Shown: one piece after another, positions 26,488 to 35,298 of the stretch
How the letters are laid out: the number at the start of each line of letters is the position of its first letter
How positions within the stretch are numbered: position 1 is the stretch's first letter
Assembly (NCBI GenBank): GCA_041493035.1
Contig: JBGPYB010000022.1
Coordinates: 1 to 40,899 of the forward strand
DNA length: 40,899 nt
Direction of reading: 5' to 3'
Source of the DNA: JBGPYB01 sp041493035
GTDB taxonomy: Bacteria > Acidobacteriota > Vicinamibacteria > Fen-336
Notes under the pieces: generated by a model
Database searches by the model: none
What the model saw: the letters and a program-made list of their open reading frames with translations, nothing else
Told to the model about the DNA's origin: nothing
Program-made: the position numbers and the translations under genes

Positions 26488-26745
26488 CTACTCTCCGTCG
26501 AGGTCGCCCCTGAACGGCTGGAGGATCGGCGCCATGCCGTTCGGCGGCGGGGTGGCCTCCGGGGCCGGCTCGGGGGCCTGTTCCGGCTCCGGTGTCGCCT
26601 GGGCGGCGGATGCCGCCGGGGGCGTGGGGGAGGCGGCCCGCGGCGGTGGAGGTGTGCTTTGGCAGCCCCAGCCGAGGACCGGCAGCGCGAGCGCTGCGAC
26701 CCACCAAGCCCGCGCGGCACGTGAGAGACTGGCTGGGGCTTGCAT
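26488..26745 (-). CDS. Small proline-rich exported protein, possible lipoprotein
   Basis: An 85-residue protein starting at ATG 26745 (a GTG five codons upstream is also in frame). An arginine-containing N-terminus and hydrophobic stretch WWVAALALPVLGWGC end at a Cys, resembling a lipoprotein signal, although the -3 residue is Gly rather than Leu. The remainder is Pro/Ala/Glu-rich and disordered, ending GMAPILQPFRGDLDGE. No family recognised. Composition alone could also arise by chance in GC-rich DNA, so confidence is modest. Confidence 0.45.
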   Translation of the reverse strand: MQAPASLSRAARAWWVAALALPVLGWGCQSTPPPPRAASPTPPAASAAQATPEPEQAPEPAPEATPPPNGMAPILQPFRGDLDGE

Positions 26746-26820
26746 GAGCGTTTCTACCACATTCCAACGCGGCGCCGCGACCCAGGTCGTGTTGCGCCAC
26801 TGTGGGTGTGAGGGCCAAGG

Positions 26821-28044
26821 GTGCTGAATCGCGAGGGCCGCCTGCTGTTCGCGGCTCGGGCCGTGCGCACCTTTGCGTTCGGCTGGCTCTCGGTGGTTCT
26901 GGCGCTCGTCCTGGCGCGCCTCGGCCTCTCCGCGGCGCGGATCGGCGGGATCTTCACCGCGACGATGATCGAGGATGCGGTTCTGACGATCGTCTTGTCG
27001 AGTATCGCGGCGCGGATCGGCCCCGCTCGGATCATGGCGTGGACGGCTCCACTCATTACCCTCGGCGGCGTCCTCCTGGCACTTGCTGACGATCCGCGGG
27101 TCCTGATCGCAGGGGCGGTGCTGGGCACGCTCAGTCCGAACGGCCTGGAGGCCGGTCCGTTCTCACCCATGGAGCAGGCGATGCTGCCCGACACGGTTCC
27201 AGCGTCCGCTCGTACCTGGGCCTTCGGCTGGTACAACGTCTTCGGCTTCCTCCCGGCCGCCTTGGGCTCCCTGGCTGCGGGCGGCTGGCTGAGAGCCGCG
27301 CGAGTCCTGGGACTGGATGACCTCGCAGCGTACCGCTGCATGCTCTGGGCCTACGCTGTCGCGGGTATCGTCCTCGCGTTGCTGTATGCACAGCTTGCGA
27401 GAAGCCGGCGGAGCGGTGCTTTGGAACCTCGAGTCGCACCCGCCATCAGTTCTGGCGGTCTGCACCGATCGCGCCGGATCGTCCTGGAGCTGTCGGCGCT
27501 CCAGGGCCTCGACGCGCTCGCCGGCGGCTTCATCATGCAGAGCCTCCTGGCGTACTGGTTCCACGTGCGCTTCGGCGTTGGAGCGGCGATGCTGGGCGTG
27601 CTCTTCTTCGGGACCAACCTGCTCTCGGCTGTCTCCTTCCTGGCCGCGTCGAGAGTGGCCGACCGCTTCGGCCTGCTCAACACCATGGTCTTTACGCACC
27701 TGCCGTCCAACGTGCTGTTGCTTCTCGTGCCCCTCATGCCATCGTTCCCGCTGGCCGCGGCCGTTCTCCTGGCGCGGCACCTTCTCTCGCAGATGGACGT
27801 CCCCACGCGCCAGGCCTACACGATGGCCCTTGTGGCGCCCGAGGAGCGACCGGCGGCCGCCGGCTTCACGACCAGTGTCCGGGCCATCGCCCAGTCGTGT
27901 GCGCCCGCGCTCTCGGGGCTTGCGCTCAAGACCGGCGGCTCCGGCATCCCCTTCGCGATCGCGGGGGGGCTGAAGATCCTCTACGACCTCAGCCTCTACG
28001 CCCGCTTTCGGCGCGTGCCGCTCACGAGCGAAGTGGGGGACTGA
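26821..28044 (+). CDS. MFS transporter
   Basis: A 407-residue membrane protein with about 11-12 hydrophobic helices in two halves, separated by a basic loop near 200-215 (ARSRRSGALEPR). The first half has the MFS-like segment LARLGLSAARIGGIFTAT. The second half has the loop ASRVADRFGLLNTM, as in motif A of the second bundle, and RHLLSQMDVPTRQAYTMALV, seen in drug-exporter-like MFS proteins. Substrate unknown. GTG start; no good ribosome-binding site. It ends 5 bp from the convergent TolC-like gene. Related MFS genes often accompany chrB clusters; here it lies on the opposite strand. Confidence 0.88.
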   Translation: MLNREGRLLFAARAVRTFAFGWLSVVLALVLARLGLSAARIGGIFTATMIEDAVLTIVLSSIAARIGPARIMAWTAPLITLGGVLLALADDPRVLIAGAVLGTLSPNGLEAGPFSPMEQAMLPDTVPASARTWAFGWYNVFGFLPAALGSLAAGGWLRAARVLGLDDLAAYRCMLWAYAVAGIVLALLYAQLARSRRSGALEPRVAPAISSGGLHRSRRIVLELSALQGLDALAGGFIMQSLLAYWFHVRFGVGAAMLGVLFFGTNLLSAVSFLAASRVADRFGLLNTMVFTHLPSNVLLLLVPLMPSFPLAAAVLLARHLLSQMDVPTRQAYTMALVAPEERPAAAGFTTSVRAIAQSCAPALSGLALKTGGSGIPFAIAGGLKILYDLSLYARFRRVPLTSEVGD

Positions 28045-28049
28045 CGGCG

Positions 28050-29408
28050 CTAGTTTCCCTCGTTACTCAGCCGGCCCAGCGCCCGTGAGAGCTGGTATTG
28101 GGCTTTGTCGTACTCGCCGACAGCGCGAACGAAGTCCTGGCGGGCTCGCGTCTGATCCTGCTCGGCCAGGATGTTCTCGAGGACGACCCCCACCTCGAAC
28201 TCCTTCCGACCCCTGGCCAGCTCCAGGCCCTGTTCCGCTGCGGCGAGCTCCTCCTTCGCGGTCGCCAACTGTTCCTGCTGCGACATCACCCGCGTGTGCG
28301 CTTCGACGACTTGCCGAACGACGCCATCCCTCAGCTTTTCGACGTTCCACTGGGCCTCTCCGAGCCGAGCGCGCGCCAGTCGGATGCGTCCCAAGTCGAA
28401 GAGTCCGCCTGGACCGAAGCGCCAGCCGACGGCAGCCAGGTAGTCCCGGGACCCTCCGAACGTGGTGGGTCCGCTGTCCTTACCGCCGCCGAGACCCCCG
28501 AGGAAGACTTGCCCGACGACCGTCGGGATGAGGGGACCGTACACCGCGCCCTTCTCCGTCTGCTCCGCGGCTTGCACGAGGGCGTGCGCCTCCTTCATCT
28601 CCGGCCGAGTGGCGACCGCTTCCGAGACCAGGGCGTCGACCGCTTCCGTGGCGGGGACCAGGGCGAGAGGGGCCAGCTCGAGGTCCTGGGCAACCAGCTC
28701 GACGGCGGGATCCAGCCGGAGCGCCTCGGCCAGGCGGGCGGCCAGGATGCGACGCTGCTCCGTTGCCTGCTGGAGGGCGAGCTGGTTGCGCTGGGTCTGG
28801 ACCCGCACCCGGAGCTCGTCGCCCTTCAAGGCGATGCCGGCGTCTACGGCACGATGCAACTGCGACTCGTAGTCCCGCGAGATGCCGAGGCCGCTCGCTG
28901 CCACCTGAGCGACGGCCTGGGCCACGAGCAGGTCGAAGTAGGCCTGGGCTGCACGGACCAGCGTCTCCTGACGTTGAGTCTCGAGTCCGTGCTCGGCCGC
29001 GAAGCGCACCTGGCGGGAGGCGAGCGTCTTGTAGATTGCGTCGCCCACCTCGACCTGCAAGTTGATGGCGGCGCCCACGGCGTGGGAATTCTTGTCGGCC
29101 TCGACGATGTTCCCGACGACATCCTGGGTGAGGCCACCGTGGCTGCGGTAGTTCGCCGCAGCGGACAGCCAGGGGAAAAACTGTGTGGCGGCGCTGGTGC
29201 CGTTGGCCTTCGCCGCCTCAAGCCTCTCACGCGCGATCTGGATGTCGACGCTCTTGGCTCCGGCCAGGCGGAGGGTCGTCGCCAGATCGATCGGATATGC
29301 GGCGCCGGGAGGAAGCGGGGTTTGGGCCTGCGCATTTGCATGGGAGCCGACCGCGGAGGCCACGAGGATCGCGAGGAGAATCGGGAACGTCGGGGCAACG
29401 GTCCTCAC
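28050..29408 (-). CDS. TolC-family outer-membrane efflux channel
   Basis: A 452-residue channel subunit. A signal peptide (ILLAILVASAVGSHANAQAQ) is followed by two OEP repeats with long coiled-coil helices (for example QIARERLEAAKANG and QEQLATAKEELAAAEQGLEL) and a short barrel part. Trimers form the outer-membrane duct of tripartite pumps. The GTG start overlaps the adaptor stop by 4 bp (GTGA), making it the last gene of the pump set. Length and repeat layout are normal. Confidence 0.93.
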   Translation of the reverse strand: MRTVAPTFPILLAILVASAVGSHANAQAQTPLPPGAAYPIDLATTLRLAGAKSVDIQIARERLEAAKANGTSAATQFFPWLSAAANYRSHGGLTQDVVGNIVEADKNSHAVGAAINLQVEVGDAIYKTLASRQVRFAAEHGLETQRQETLVRAAQAYFDLLVAQAVAQVAASGLGISRDYESQLHRAVDAGIALKGDELRVRVQTQRNQLALQQATEQRRILAARLAEALRLDPAVELVAQDLELAPLALVPATEAVDALVSEAVATRPEMKEAHALVQAAEQTEKGAVYGPLIPTVVGQVFLGGLGGGKDSGPTTFGGSRDYLAAVGWRFGPGGLFDLGRIRLARARLGEAQWNVEKLRDGVVRQVVEAHTRVMSQQEQLATAKEELAAAEQGLELARGRKEFEVGVVLENILAEQDQTRARQDFVRAVGEYDKAQYQLSRALGRLSNEGN

Positions 29409-30490
29409 CGGGCCTCCACGACCGCGACCGGCTGGCCCTCGGTCGGGGGGTTGGAGCCCGCGAGCACGACGATCTGATCCGGGGCGAGACCTTCCAGGAT
29501 CTCGACGCTCGTGCCGTCGCGGAAGCCGGCCTTGACCGCGATGCGCTTCGCCCTCCCGTCGGACACCGTGAAGACGAAGTCCTGGCCCTTCCCGCTGACG
29601 AGAGCCGTGGCGGGGATCAGGAGGGTGTCGGTCTTCTGCTCCATGGCGATCCGGACCCGGACATACATTCCCGGGCGAAGCTCGCTCTTGGGATTGGGCA
29701 GCTCCGCCTCGGCCGTCATGGTCTTCGACGCCTCATCCAGAGCGTAGGCGAATCGGGTCACGCTGCCGTGGAAGACGCGGCCCGGTAGCTCGTCCACGGT
29801 GACCTCGACCGGCAGGCCGACCTTGACGTGGGGCACCTCGAGCTCCGGGACGGGGATCTCCACCCGCACGGACCTCATGTCCATGACGGTCAGAAGCGCC
29901 GCGCTCTGGGCCACGCTCCCCGATGTTGCGGCAGGAATGAAGGCTCCCGGATCGACAGAGCGCTTCGTGACGATGCCAGAGAGCGGTGCGCGGATCCTCG
30001 TATAGGCGAGCAGCGTCTCCGTCCGCTCGAGGGTTGCCTGCGCGACGTCCAGCTTCCCCTTCGCGTCATCCACCGTCTGTGGCATCACGAGGTCCGGGGC
30101 CTTCTTCTGGGCCTCGCTTGCGCGCCGATAGGCCGCGTCGGCCACCGCCACCTCGGCCTTCTGGCGCGCAAGGTCGGCCACGAGCTCCGGCGACTCGATC
30201 TCCGCGAGGAGGTCGCCTTCGTGGACCGAGTCGCCCTTGTCGACACGGATCGTCTTCAGGTATCCGGCGACCTTGGCGTAGAGCACGGCCTGTTCGTGAG
30301 GGAGCAGGGTTGCCGGGAGCGCGATGCTGCGGCTGATCGGGCCTCTCTTGGCCCTGACGATGCTCAAGGCCGGGGCGGAGCCCGACGGGGGGGGCGGGGA
30401 TGGCACCGGGTCGGCCCGGCGGCAGGCCGAGGTGAACAGGAGAACGCCTCCCAAGAGCGAGGCGGCGCAGGTGTTCGCGTAAGGTTTCAT
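29405..30490 (-). CDS. RND efflux periplasmic adaptor lipoprotein
   Basis: A 361-residue membrane-fusion protein. Signal peptide ends in the lipobox-like TSAC (C23), so it is probably anchored in the inner membrane by lipid. A Pro-rich stretch is followed by a lipoyl-like half (YAKVAGYLKTIRVDKGDSVH), a helical hairpin (about 95-150), the second lipoyl half (TRIRAPLSGIVTKRSVDPG), a beta-barrel and the membrane-proximal domain. It links the RND pump to the TolC channel. The ATG overlaps the RND stop by 4 bp. Confidence 0.94.
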   Translation of the reverse strand: MKPYANTCAASLLGGVLLFTSACRRADPVPSPPPPSGSAPALSIVRAKRGPISRSIALPATLLPHEQAVLYAKVAGYLKTIRVDKGDSVHEGDLLAEIESPELVADLARQKAEVAVADAAYRRASEAQKKAPDLVMPQTVDDAKGKLDVAQATLERTETLLAYTRIRAPLSGIVTKRSVDPGAFIPAATSGSVAQSAALLTVMDMRSVRVEIPVPELEVPHVKVGLPVEVTVDELPGRVFHGSVTRFAYALDEASKTMTAEAELPNPKSELRPGMYVRVRIAMEQKTDTLLIPATALVSGKGQDFVFTVSDGRAKRIAVKAGFRDGTSVEILEGLAPDQIVVLAGSNPPTEGQPVAVVEAR

Positions 30491-33400
30491 GGTTCGTTCG
30501 GGCGGGACCCGCCCGCCTCCTCGGGTTCGAGAGAGCCTGAGCCTATGGGCCGTCCGGATTGCAGAATGGAGAACACGGAAGGAAGGACCGCGAGCGTCGC
30601 GAGGGTCGCGGCAAGAAGGCCGCCGATCACGGCGCGACCGAGGGGGGCCGTCTGCTCCCCACCCTCCCCGAGCCCGATGGCCATGGGAATCATGCCGGCG
30701 ATCATCGCCGCGCTCGTCATGAGGATCGGCCGGAGCCGCTCACCCGCGGCCCGGACCCCGGCCTGGGCAGCCGGTTGCCCGGCCTGGCGCGCCCGCTCGG
30801 CGAAGGTGATCAGCAGGATCGCGTTCGCGGTCGCCACGCCGATGGCCATGATCGCCCCCATGAACGACTGGATGTTGAGAGTCGTCCCGCTGACCCAGAG
30901 CGCCAGGACGACACCGGCGATCACCGCGGGCACCGTCGACACGACCGCGAGGGACAGCCGCACCGACTGGAAGTTGGCTGCGAGCAACAGGAAGATGACC
31001 ACCACCGTCAGGATCAGGCCCGTACGAAGGCCGTCGAGCATCTGGCGGAGCGCAGCGATCTGCCCACGAACCGTGACCGAGACCTTCGCGGGCAGGCTTC
31101 CGAGCTGAGCCACGGCGCGGGAGATGCTCCGGTCGAGGCTGCCCAGGTCTTCTGCGAAGACGTTCGCCGAGAGCGTGATCGTCCTCTGCATGTTGTAGCG
31201 GTCGTACTCTCCGACCGTCGTGCCCTGGGTGACGGTGGCGATGTTCTGGAGGAGCATCGGCCGTCCGTCCCTGACGGTCATGGGGAGATTCTTCAGGTCT
31301 TCGAGGGAGGTCATCCGGGTCTCGGGGATCTGCACCTGCACCTGGTAGGCGACGCCGCTCGTGGGGTCGGCCCAGTACACCGGGGCGGTGAAGCGGCTCG
31401 AGGAAGTCGCCGCGGTCAGCGCGCGGGACACGTCGATGGTCCTGACTCCGAGGATCCCCGCCTTCTCGCGATCGAGGCTCACCTGGACCGCCGGATAGTC
31501 CAGGGACTGGCCGAACTGGAGGTCGCGCAACGCCGGAATGGCTCCGAGCTTCTGCTCCAGCTTCTCCGCGATCTCCCGAGTGAGCGGCAGGCTCGGACTG
31601 TTGATCGCCATTTCCACGGGCGTCGGAGCGCCCAGGTTCATGATCCGGCTGACGATGTCGCTCGGTTCGAAGGAGACCCTGACCCCCGGTAGACCCTCCG
31701 CCAGCTTCTTCCGGAGCCGCTCCTTGAGGGGCTCCAAGGACACGGAGCCGGGCTTGAGCTGGACCTGCATGACGCTCTCCTCGGGACCACCGGTCCAGAG
31801 GTAGATCGTGTTGATCGGATAACTGGGCGGCTGGACGCCCACGAAGCCGAGGGTGTTCTCGACGTTCTGCGGTCCGACCTCCTCGGCGATGAGCTTCAGG
31901 GCCGCGAGCGTGACCTTCTCGGTGCGCTCGATGCGGGTGCCGGCGGGCGCCCGCAGCCGGAGTTGGAACTGACCGACGTCGACGCTCGGGAAGATCTCGA
32001 CGCCGAGCCGAGGCCCCAGGACGACGATGACCAGGGCGGCGGCCACCAGATAGCCGGCCAGGACAAAGCCCGACCTTCGGGAGATCCTCGCGATCGCTGC
32101 GGCGACCCGCTCGCGGAAGGCGTCGAAGGGCGAGGGCCGCCCCGTGTCGCCGTGATGGCGGCGCAGGAGCCACACCGACAGCACGGGCACCAGGCTGTTG
32201 GAGAGAACGTAAGACGCGAGCATCGAGAAGCCCACGGCGAGGGAAATGGAGACGAAGAGGGCGCGTCCTGCCCCCACCATGAAGAACGACGGGATGAACA
32301 CCGCGAGGATGCTCAGCATGGCCAGGAGCGTCGGTCCGGCGGTCTCTTCCGTGCCCGTGAGGGCAGCCTCCGGGACTCCTTCGCCGCGGGCCAGGTGCGT
32401 GTGGATGTTCTCGATCGTCACGGTGGCTTCGTCCACGAGGACGCCCACGGCGAGAGCGAGGCCCCCCAAGGTCATGATGTTGATCGTCTGCCCCGACCCC
32501 CAGAGCCCCAGCGCCGCCACCAACAGAGAGAGAGGGATGGTGACGACGACGACCAGGGCGCTCCTCCAGTCCCGCAGGAAAAGAAGGACCATGAGCCCCG
32601 TGAGGATCGCGCCCAGGCAGCCTTCGAGAGCCAAGCCGTTGATGGCACGGATCACGTAGGGCGATTGGTCGAACTGGTAGCTGACCTTGACCTCGTCCGG
32701 AAGCGCCGCCTGGAACTTCGAGAGGTTGGCCTTGACGAGACGCACGACCTCGAGGGTAGAAGCGTCGGCGCGTTTGGTGACGGGGATGTAGACCGTCCGC
32801 TTGCCGTTGACGAGGGCGTAGCCCGTCGCGATGTCGGAGCCGTCCTCCACCGTCGCCACGTCGTGCAGGAAGACGGTCGGGTACCCGGCGCGAATGGGGA
32901 CCTGCTCGAGCTCGCCGACCCTCTTGACGACGGAGTTGAGCGGGACCATCGGGATCAATTCGCCGATGCGAATGTTGCCGGAGGGGCTGATCGTGTTCGT
33001 CGCGGCGACCGCGGCCACGACCTCGTCGGGGGACATGCTGTAGGCGCGCAGGCGTTCCGGGTCGACCCGTACGACCACGCTCCGCTGGCTCGCGCCGAAG
33101 GGGGGCGGGGCCGAGACGCCCGGGAGCGTGGCGAAGAGCGGGCGAACGCGGTTCAAGGCCAGGTCCTGGATCTCCCCGACGCTGCGGCTCTCGCTGGTGA
33201 AGACCAGGTTGCCCACGGGAACGCTGCCCGCGTCGAAGCGCATGATGAAGGGAGGCACGGTGCCCGGCGGCATGAAGGCCCGGGCGCGGTTCGCGTAGTT
33301 GATCGTCTCGGCCATGGCCTGGGCCATGTCGGTCCCCGGGTGGAACTGCAACTTGATGAGCGCTACTCCCTGGATGGACTTCGACTCGACGTGTTCGATC

Positions 33401-33627
33401 CCGGTCACATAGAGGAAGTGGTACTCGTAGTAGTAGGTCAGGAATCCTTCCATCTGGGCGGGGTCCATCCCGCCGTAGGGCTGGGCCACGTAGAGGATGG
33501 GGACGCCCAGATTGGGGAGGATGTCGCGGGGCATCCGGCTCAACGCCATGACGCCCGCCAACACAACCGCGACCATGGCCACGACGACCGTGATGGGCCG
33601 CCGCATTGCGGCCCGGGGTAGAGTCAT
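30487..33627 (-). CDS. RND-family efflux pump, inner-membrane transporter
   Basis: A 1046-residue AcrB/CzcA-superfamily proton antiporter. Visible are TM1 (ITVVVAMVAVVLAGVMAL), the porter loop, the TM2-TM6 block (GLMVLLFLRDWRSALVVVVT), TM4 with D399 in LAVGVLVDEATV, and a second half repeating the plan. Heavy-metal pumps have a single acidic residue in TM4 and AcrB-type pumps have two Asp; this one has Asp-Glu (D399-E400). The substrate is therefore not decided by sequence. It is followed by adaptor and channel genes with overlapping codons and lies 52 bp after the lectin-fold gene of the chr cluster. Confidence 0.95.
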   Translation of the reverse strand: MTLPRAAMRRPITVVVAMVAVVLAGVMALSRMPRDILPNLGVPILYVAQPYGGMDPAQMEGFLTYYYEYHFLYVTGIEHVESKSIQGVALIKLQFHPGTDMAQAMAETINYANRARAFMPPGTVPPFIMRFDAGSVPVGNLVFTSESRSVGEIQDLALNRVRPLFATLPGVSAPPPFGASQRSVVVRVDPERLRAYSMSPDEVVAAVAATNTISPSGNIRIGELIPMVPLNSVVKRVGELEQVPIRAGYPTVFLHDVATVEDGSDIATGYALVNGKRTVYIPVTKRADASTLEVVRLVKANLSKFQAALPDEVKVSYQFDQSPYVIRAINGLALEGCLGAILTGLMVLLFLRDWRSALVVVVTIPLSLLVAALGLWGSGQTINIMTLGGLALAVGVLVDEATVTIENIHTHLARGEGVPEAALTGTEETAGPTLLAMLSILAVFIPSFFMVGAGRALFVSISLAVGFSMLASYVLSNSLVPVLSVWLLRRHHGDTGRPSPFDAFRERVAAAIARISRRSGFVLAGYLVAAALVIVVLGPRLGVEIFPSVDVGQFQLRLRAPAGTRIERTEKVTLAALKLIAEEVGPQNVENTLGFVGVQPPSYPINTIYLWTGGPEESVMQVQLKPGSVSLEPLKERLRKKLAEGLPGVRVSFEPSDIVSRIMNLGAPTPVEMAINSPSLPLTREIAEKLEQKLGAIPALRDLQFGQSLDYPAVQVSLDREKAGILGVRTIDVSRALTAATSSSRFTAPVYWADPTSGVAYQVQVQIPETRMTSLEDLKNLPMTVRDGRPMLLQNIATVTQGTTVGEYDRYNMQRTITLSANVFAEDLGSLDRSISRAVAQLGSLPAKVSVTVRGQIAALRQMLDGLRTGLILTVVVIFLLLAANFQSVRLSLAVVSTVPAVIAGVVLALWVSGTTLNIQSFMGAIMAIGVATANAILLITFAERARQAGQPAAQAGVRAAGERLRPILMTSAAMIAGMIPMAIGLGEGGEQTAPLGRAVIGGLLAATLATLAVLPSVFSILQSGRPIGSGSLEPEEAGGSRPNEP

Positions 33628-33679
33628 CGGAATCCCTCGGAGTCAGGACGCACGACGGACGCGCCGGCGCTGGGCGAGT

Positions 33680-34333
33680 TCAGTGCCCGTCCACCGTGAA
33701 GTCGTCGAACTCGATGACCGAGTCGGCCTTCGTCCAGAGCCCGACCTTGCCGGCGTCCTTGAACGTCTCGTCCTTCGCGTCGAGCACCTTGTTGCCATCG
33801 TACCAGACCACGAAGTGATCGCCCGTGGCCTCCAGCTTGAGCGTGTGCCACGTGTTCTTCGCGACCTTCACGCTCTGGTTCAGGAACGCGCGCCGGCTCC
33901 CGTTGACCGTGTGGTAGATCGTGCAGTTGTCTTCGTCGGCGTTGCAGCGGGTGATGTAGTAGTTGTTGGCGTCCTTGTAGCGCCAGACGAGACCGAAGCC
34001 CTGGTCCACCTCGCCGGACAACGGCCGCGCGCGGACGCTGAGCGTGACGTCCTTGGTCATGCCTTCCTTGAGAACGGCGACCGGGAAGCGGTAGTCGGTC
34101 GGGTCGGCGCTCTCCTGGATGAGGACGTGGTTCTTGTCCGCTCCCTTCTCGATCCGCACGATCCACTTGCCTTCTGCGCCGCCTCCGGTCCGCGCGAACT
34201 CGAAGCCAGCCGGAGGGGCTCCGACAGGATCGGACTCGAAGTCCCTCTTGAGCGGGCCCCCGGCGATGGCGAGGGCGGCAACAGAACAGACGATCACCGA
34301 GGCGATCGCATGACGCTTCATCGGTACTTCCAT
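33680..34333 (-). CDS. Secreted lectin-fold protein (DUF1080/LamG-like)
   Basis: A 217-residue exported protein. The signal peptide (MKRHAIASVIVCSVAALAIA) leads to a single concanavalin-like beta-sandwich: GFGLVWRYKDANNYYITRCN, WHTLKLEATGDHFVVWYDGN, GKVGLWTKADSVIEFDDF. This resembles 3-keto-disaccharide hydrolase-type domains, but a binding role is equally possible. ATG 34333 has a purine-rich AGGGGGT upstream; ATG 34321 is an alternative. It sits 59 bp behind the DUF1259 gene and 52 bp ahead of the RND gene. Confidence 0.87.
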   Translation of the reverse strand: MEVPMKRHAIASVIVCSVAALAIAGGPLKRDFESDPVGAPPAGFEFARTGGGAEGKWIVRIEKGADKNHVLIQESADPTDYRFPVAVLKEGMTKDVTLSVRARPLSGEVDQGFGLVWRYKDANNYYITRCNADEDNCTIYHTVNGSRRAFLNQSVKVAKNTWHTLKLEATGDHFVVWYDGNKVLDAKDETFKDAGKVGLWTKADSVIEFDDFTVDGH

Positions 34334-34392
34334 ATTGACCCCCTACCCTATCCCTCCCCTTTGCCCCGCGTTTCGCCGGCCCCCCACTCGAG

Positions 34393-35298
34393 CTACTGGA
34401 CCGCGACCTTGCCGAGGGCGGCCTTCAAGCCTTCGGCAATCCGCGTCGGGTCGTCCAGGCCCCAGAAGTGCATGAAGAAGAGGCGCGGCGTCTCCCGCAG
34501 CATGTGGGAGTGGAGAGCGGTCACTTGGATCCCGTGGGACTCCAGCTCCCGGATCACCGGGTTCACCTCATCGCCAATGAGCACGAAGTCGCCCGTCGTG
34601 GCCACGCGGCCTTCCACGAGCTGGAAGTTGAGCGCGGTGGCCATGCCGACGCTCGGCGGGACCTCCATGCCGTCCTCCTCGATCTTTGCCGAACGAGGGA
34701 CGCCGACCTGAAGCACGCGACCTGCCATCGAGCCCTTGCGGCCGAGGACTGCCTGGACCGTGTCGAACGCGGCTGTCTCGGCCGCGGAAGGGGCCGTGGG
34801 CGCAAACGTGGGGGCCGCGAGCGGCGTCTTCGTCGTGTCGAGCGCGCCTCGGAGCGCCTTCGCGACCTGCTCGGCCGGACCATGACCCCCGAAGTGGACG
34901 TAGATCACCTGGGGCGATTCGCCGATCAGGTGGTTGTGGATGGCCAGGACGTCGAGTCCTCCCGCCTGGAGCGCCCGAACCACCGGGTTCACTTCATCGA
35001 AGAGCAGGACCAGATCGCCCATCGTCATGAGGTGGCCCTCCGTGCCCGTCTTCATGAAGCCCCCCCACGATCCCAGGGCCAGCGTCGGCTCGATCGCGAC
35101 GCCTCCGGCGGTGACGTGAAGGTCGGCTCGGGGCCAGCCGTACTTGTGGATGTCGCCCGGGAACACCTTGCCGGGACGCCCCAGGATCTTGTCGACCGCC
35201 TCCCATGTCGCCGAATCCACCGGGCCGGCGGCAAGAATGGCGGGCGAGGCCGACAGCATCAACCCCAGAGACACACAGCCCCAGCTCGGCAATCTCAT
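34393..35298 (-). CDS. DUF1259 repeat protein, exported
   Basis: A 301-residue protein with a signal peptide (GLMLSASPAILAAGP) and two tandem DUF1259 repeats. Repeat one has VLLFDEVNPVVRALQAGGL and AIHNHLIGESPQVIYVHFGG. Repeat two has VLIGDEVNPVIRELESHGI and ALHSHMLRETPRLFFMHFWG. The conserved His-X-His pair and Glu could bind metal or an anion, by inference. The family often lies beside chrB. The ATG overlaps the chrB stop by 4 bp, so the two are co-translated. Confidence 0.9.
   Translation of the reverse strand: MRLPSWGCVSLGLMLSASPAILAAGPVDSATWEAVDKILGRPGKVFPGDIHKYGWPRADLHVTAGGVAIEPTLALGSWGGFMKTGTEGHLMTMGDLVLLFDEVNPVVRALQAGGLDVLAIHNHLIGESPQVIYVHFGGHGPAEQVAKALRGALDTTKTPLAAPTFAPTAPSAAETAAFDTVQAVLGRKGSMAGRVLQVGVPRSAKIEEDGMEVPPSVGMATALNFQLVEGRVATTGDFVLIGDEVNPVIRELESHGIQVTALHSHMLRETPRLFFMHFWGLDDPTRIAEGLKAALGKVAVQ

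Noticed and set aside
20845..26820. Insertion sequence or integrase as cause of the fragmentation
   Set aside because: No transposase, integrase, terminal inverted repeats or target duplications were seen; the fragments suggest deletion scars only.
31963..33621. Plus-strand open frame of about 552 codons
   Set aside because: Antisense shadow of the RND gene; rich in Arg, His, Asp and Gly with no hydrophobic core.
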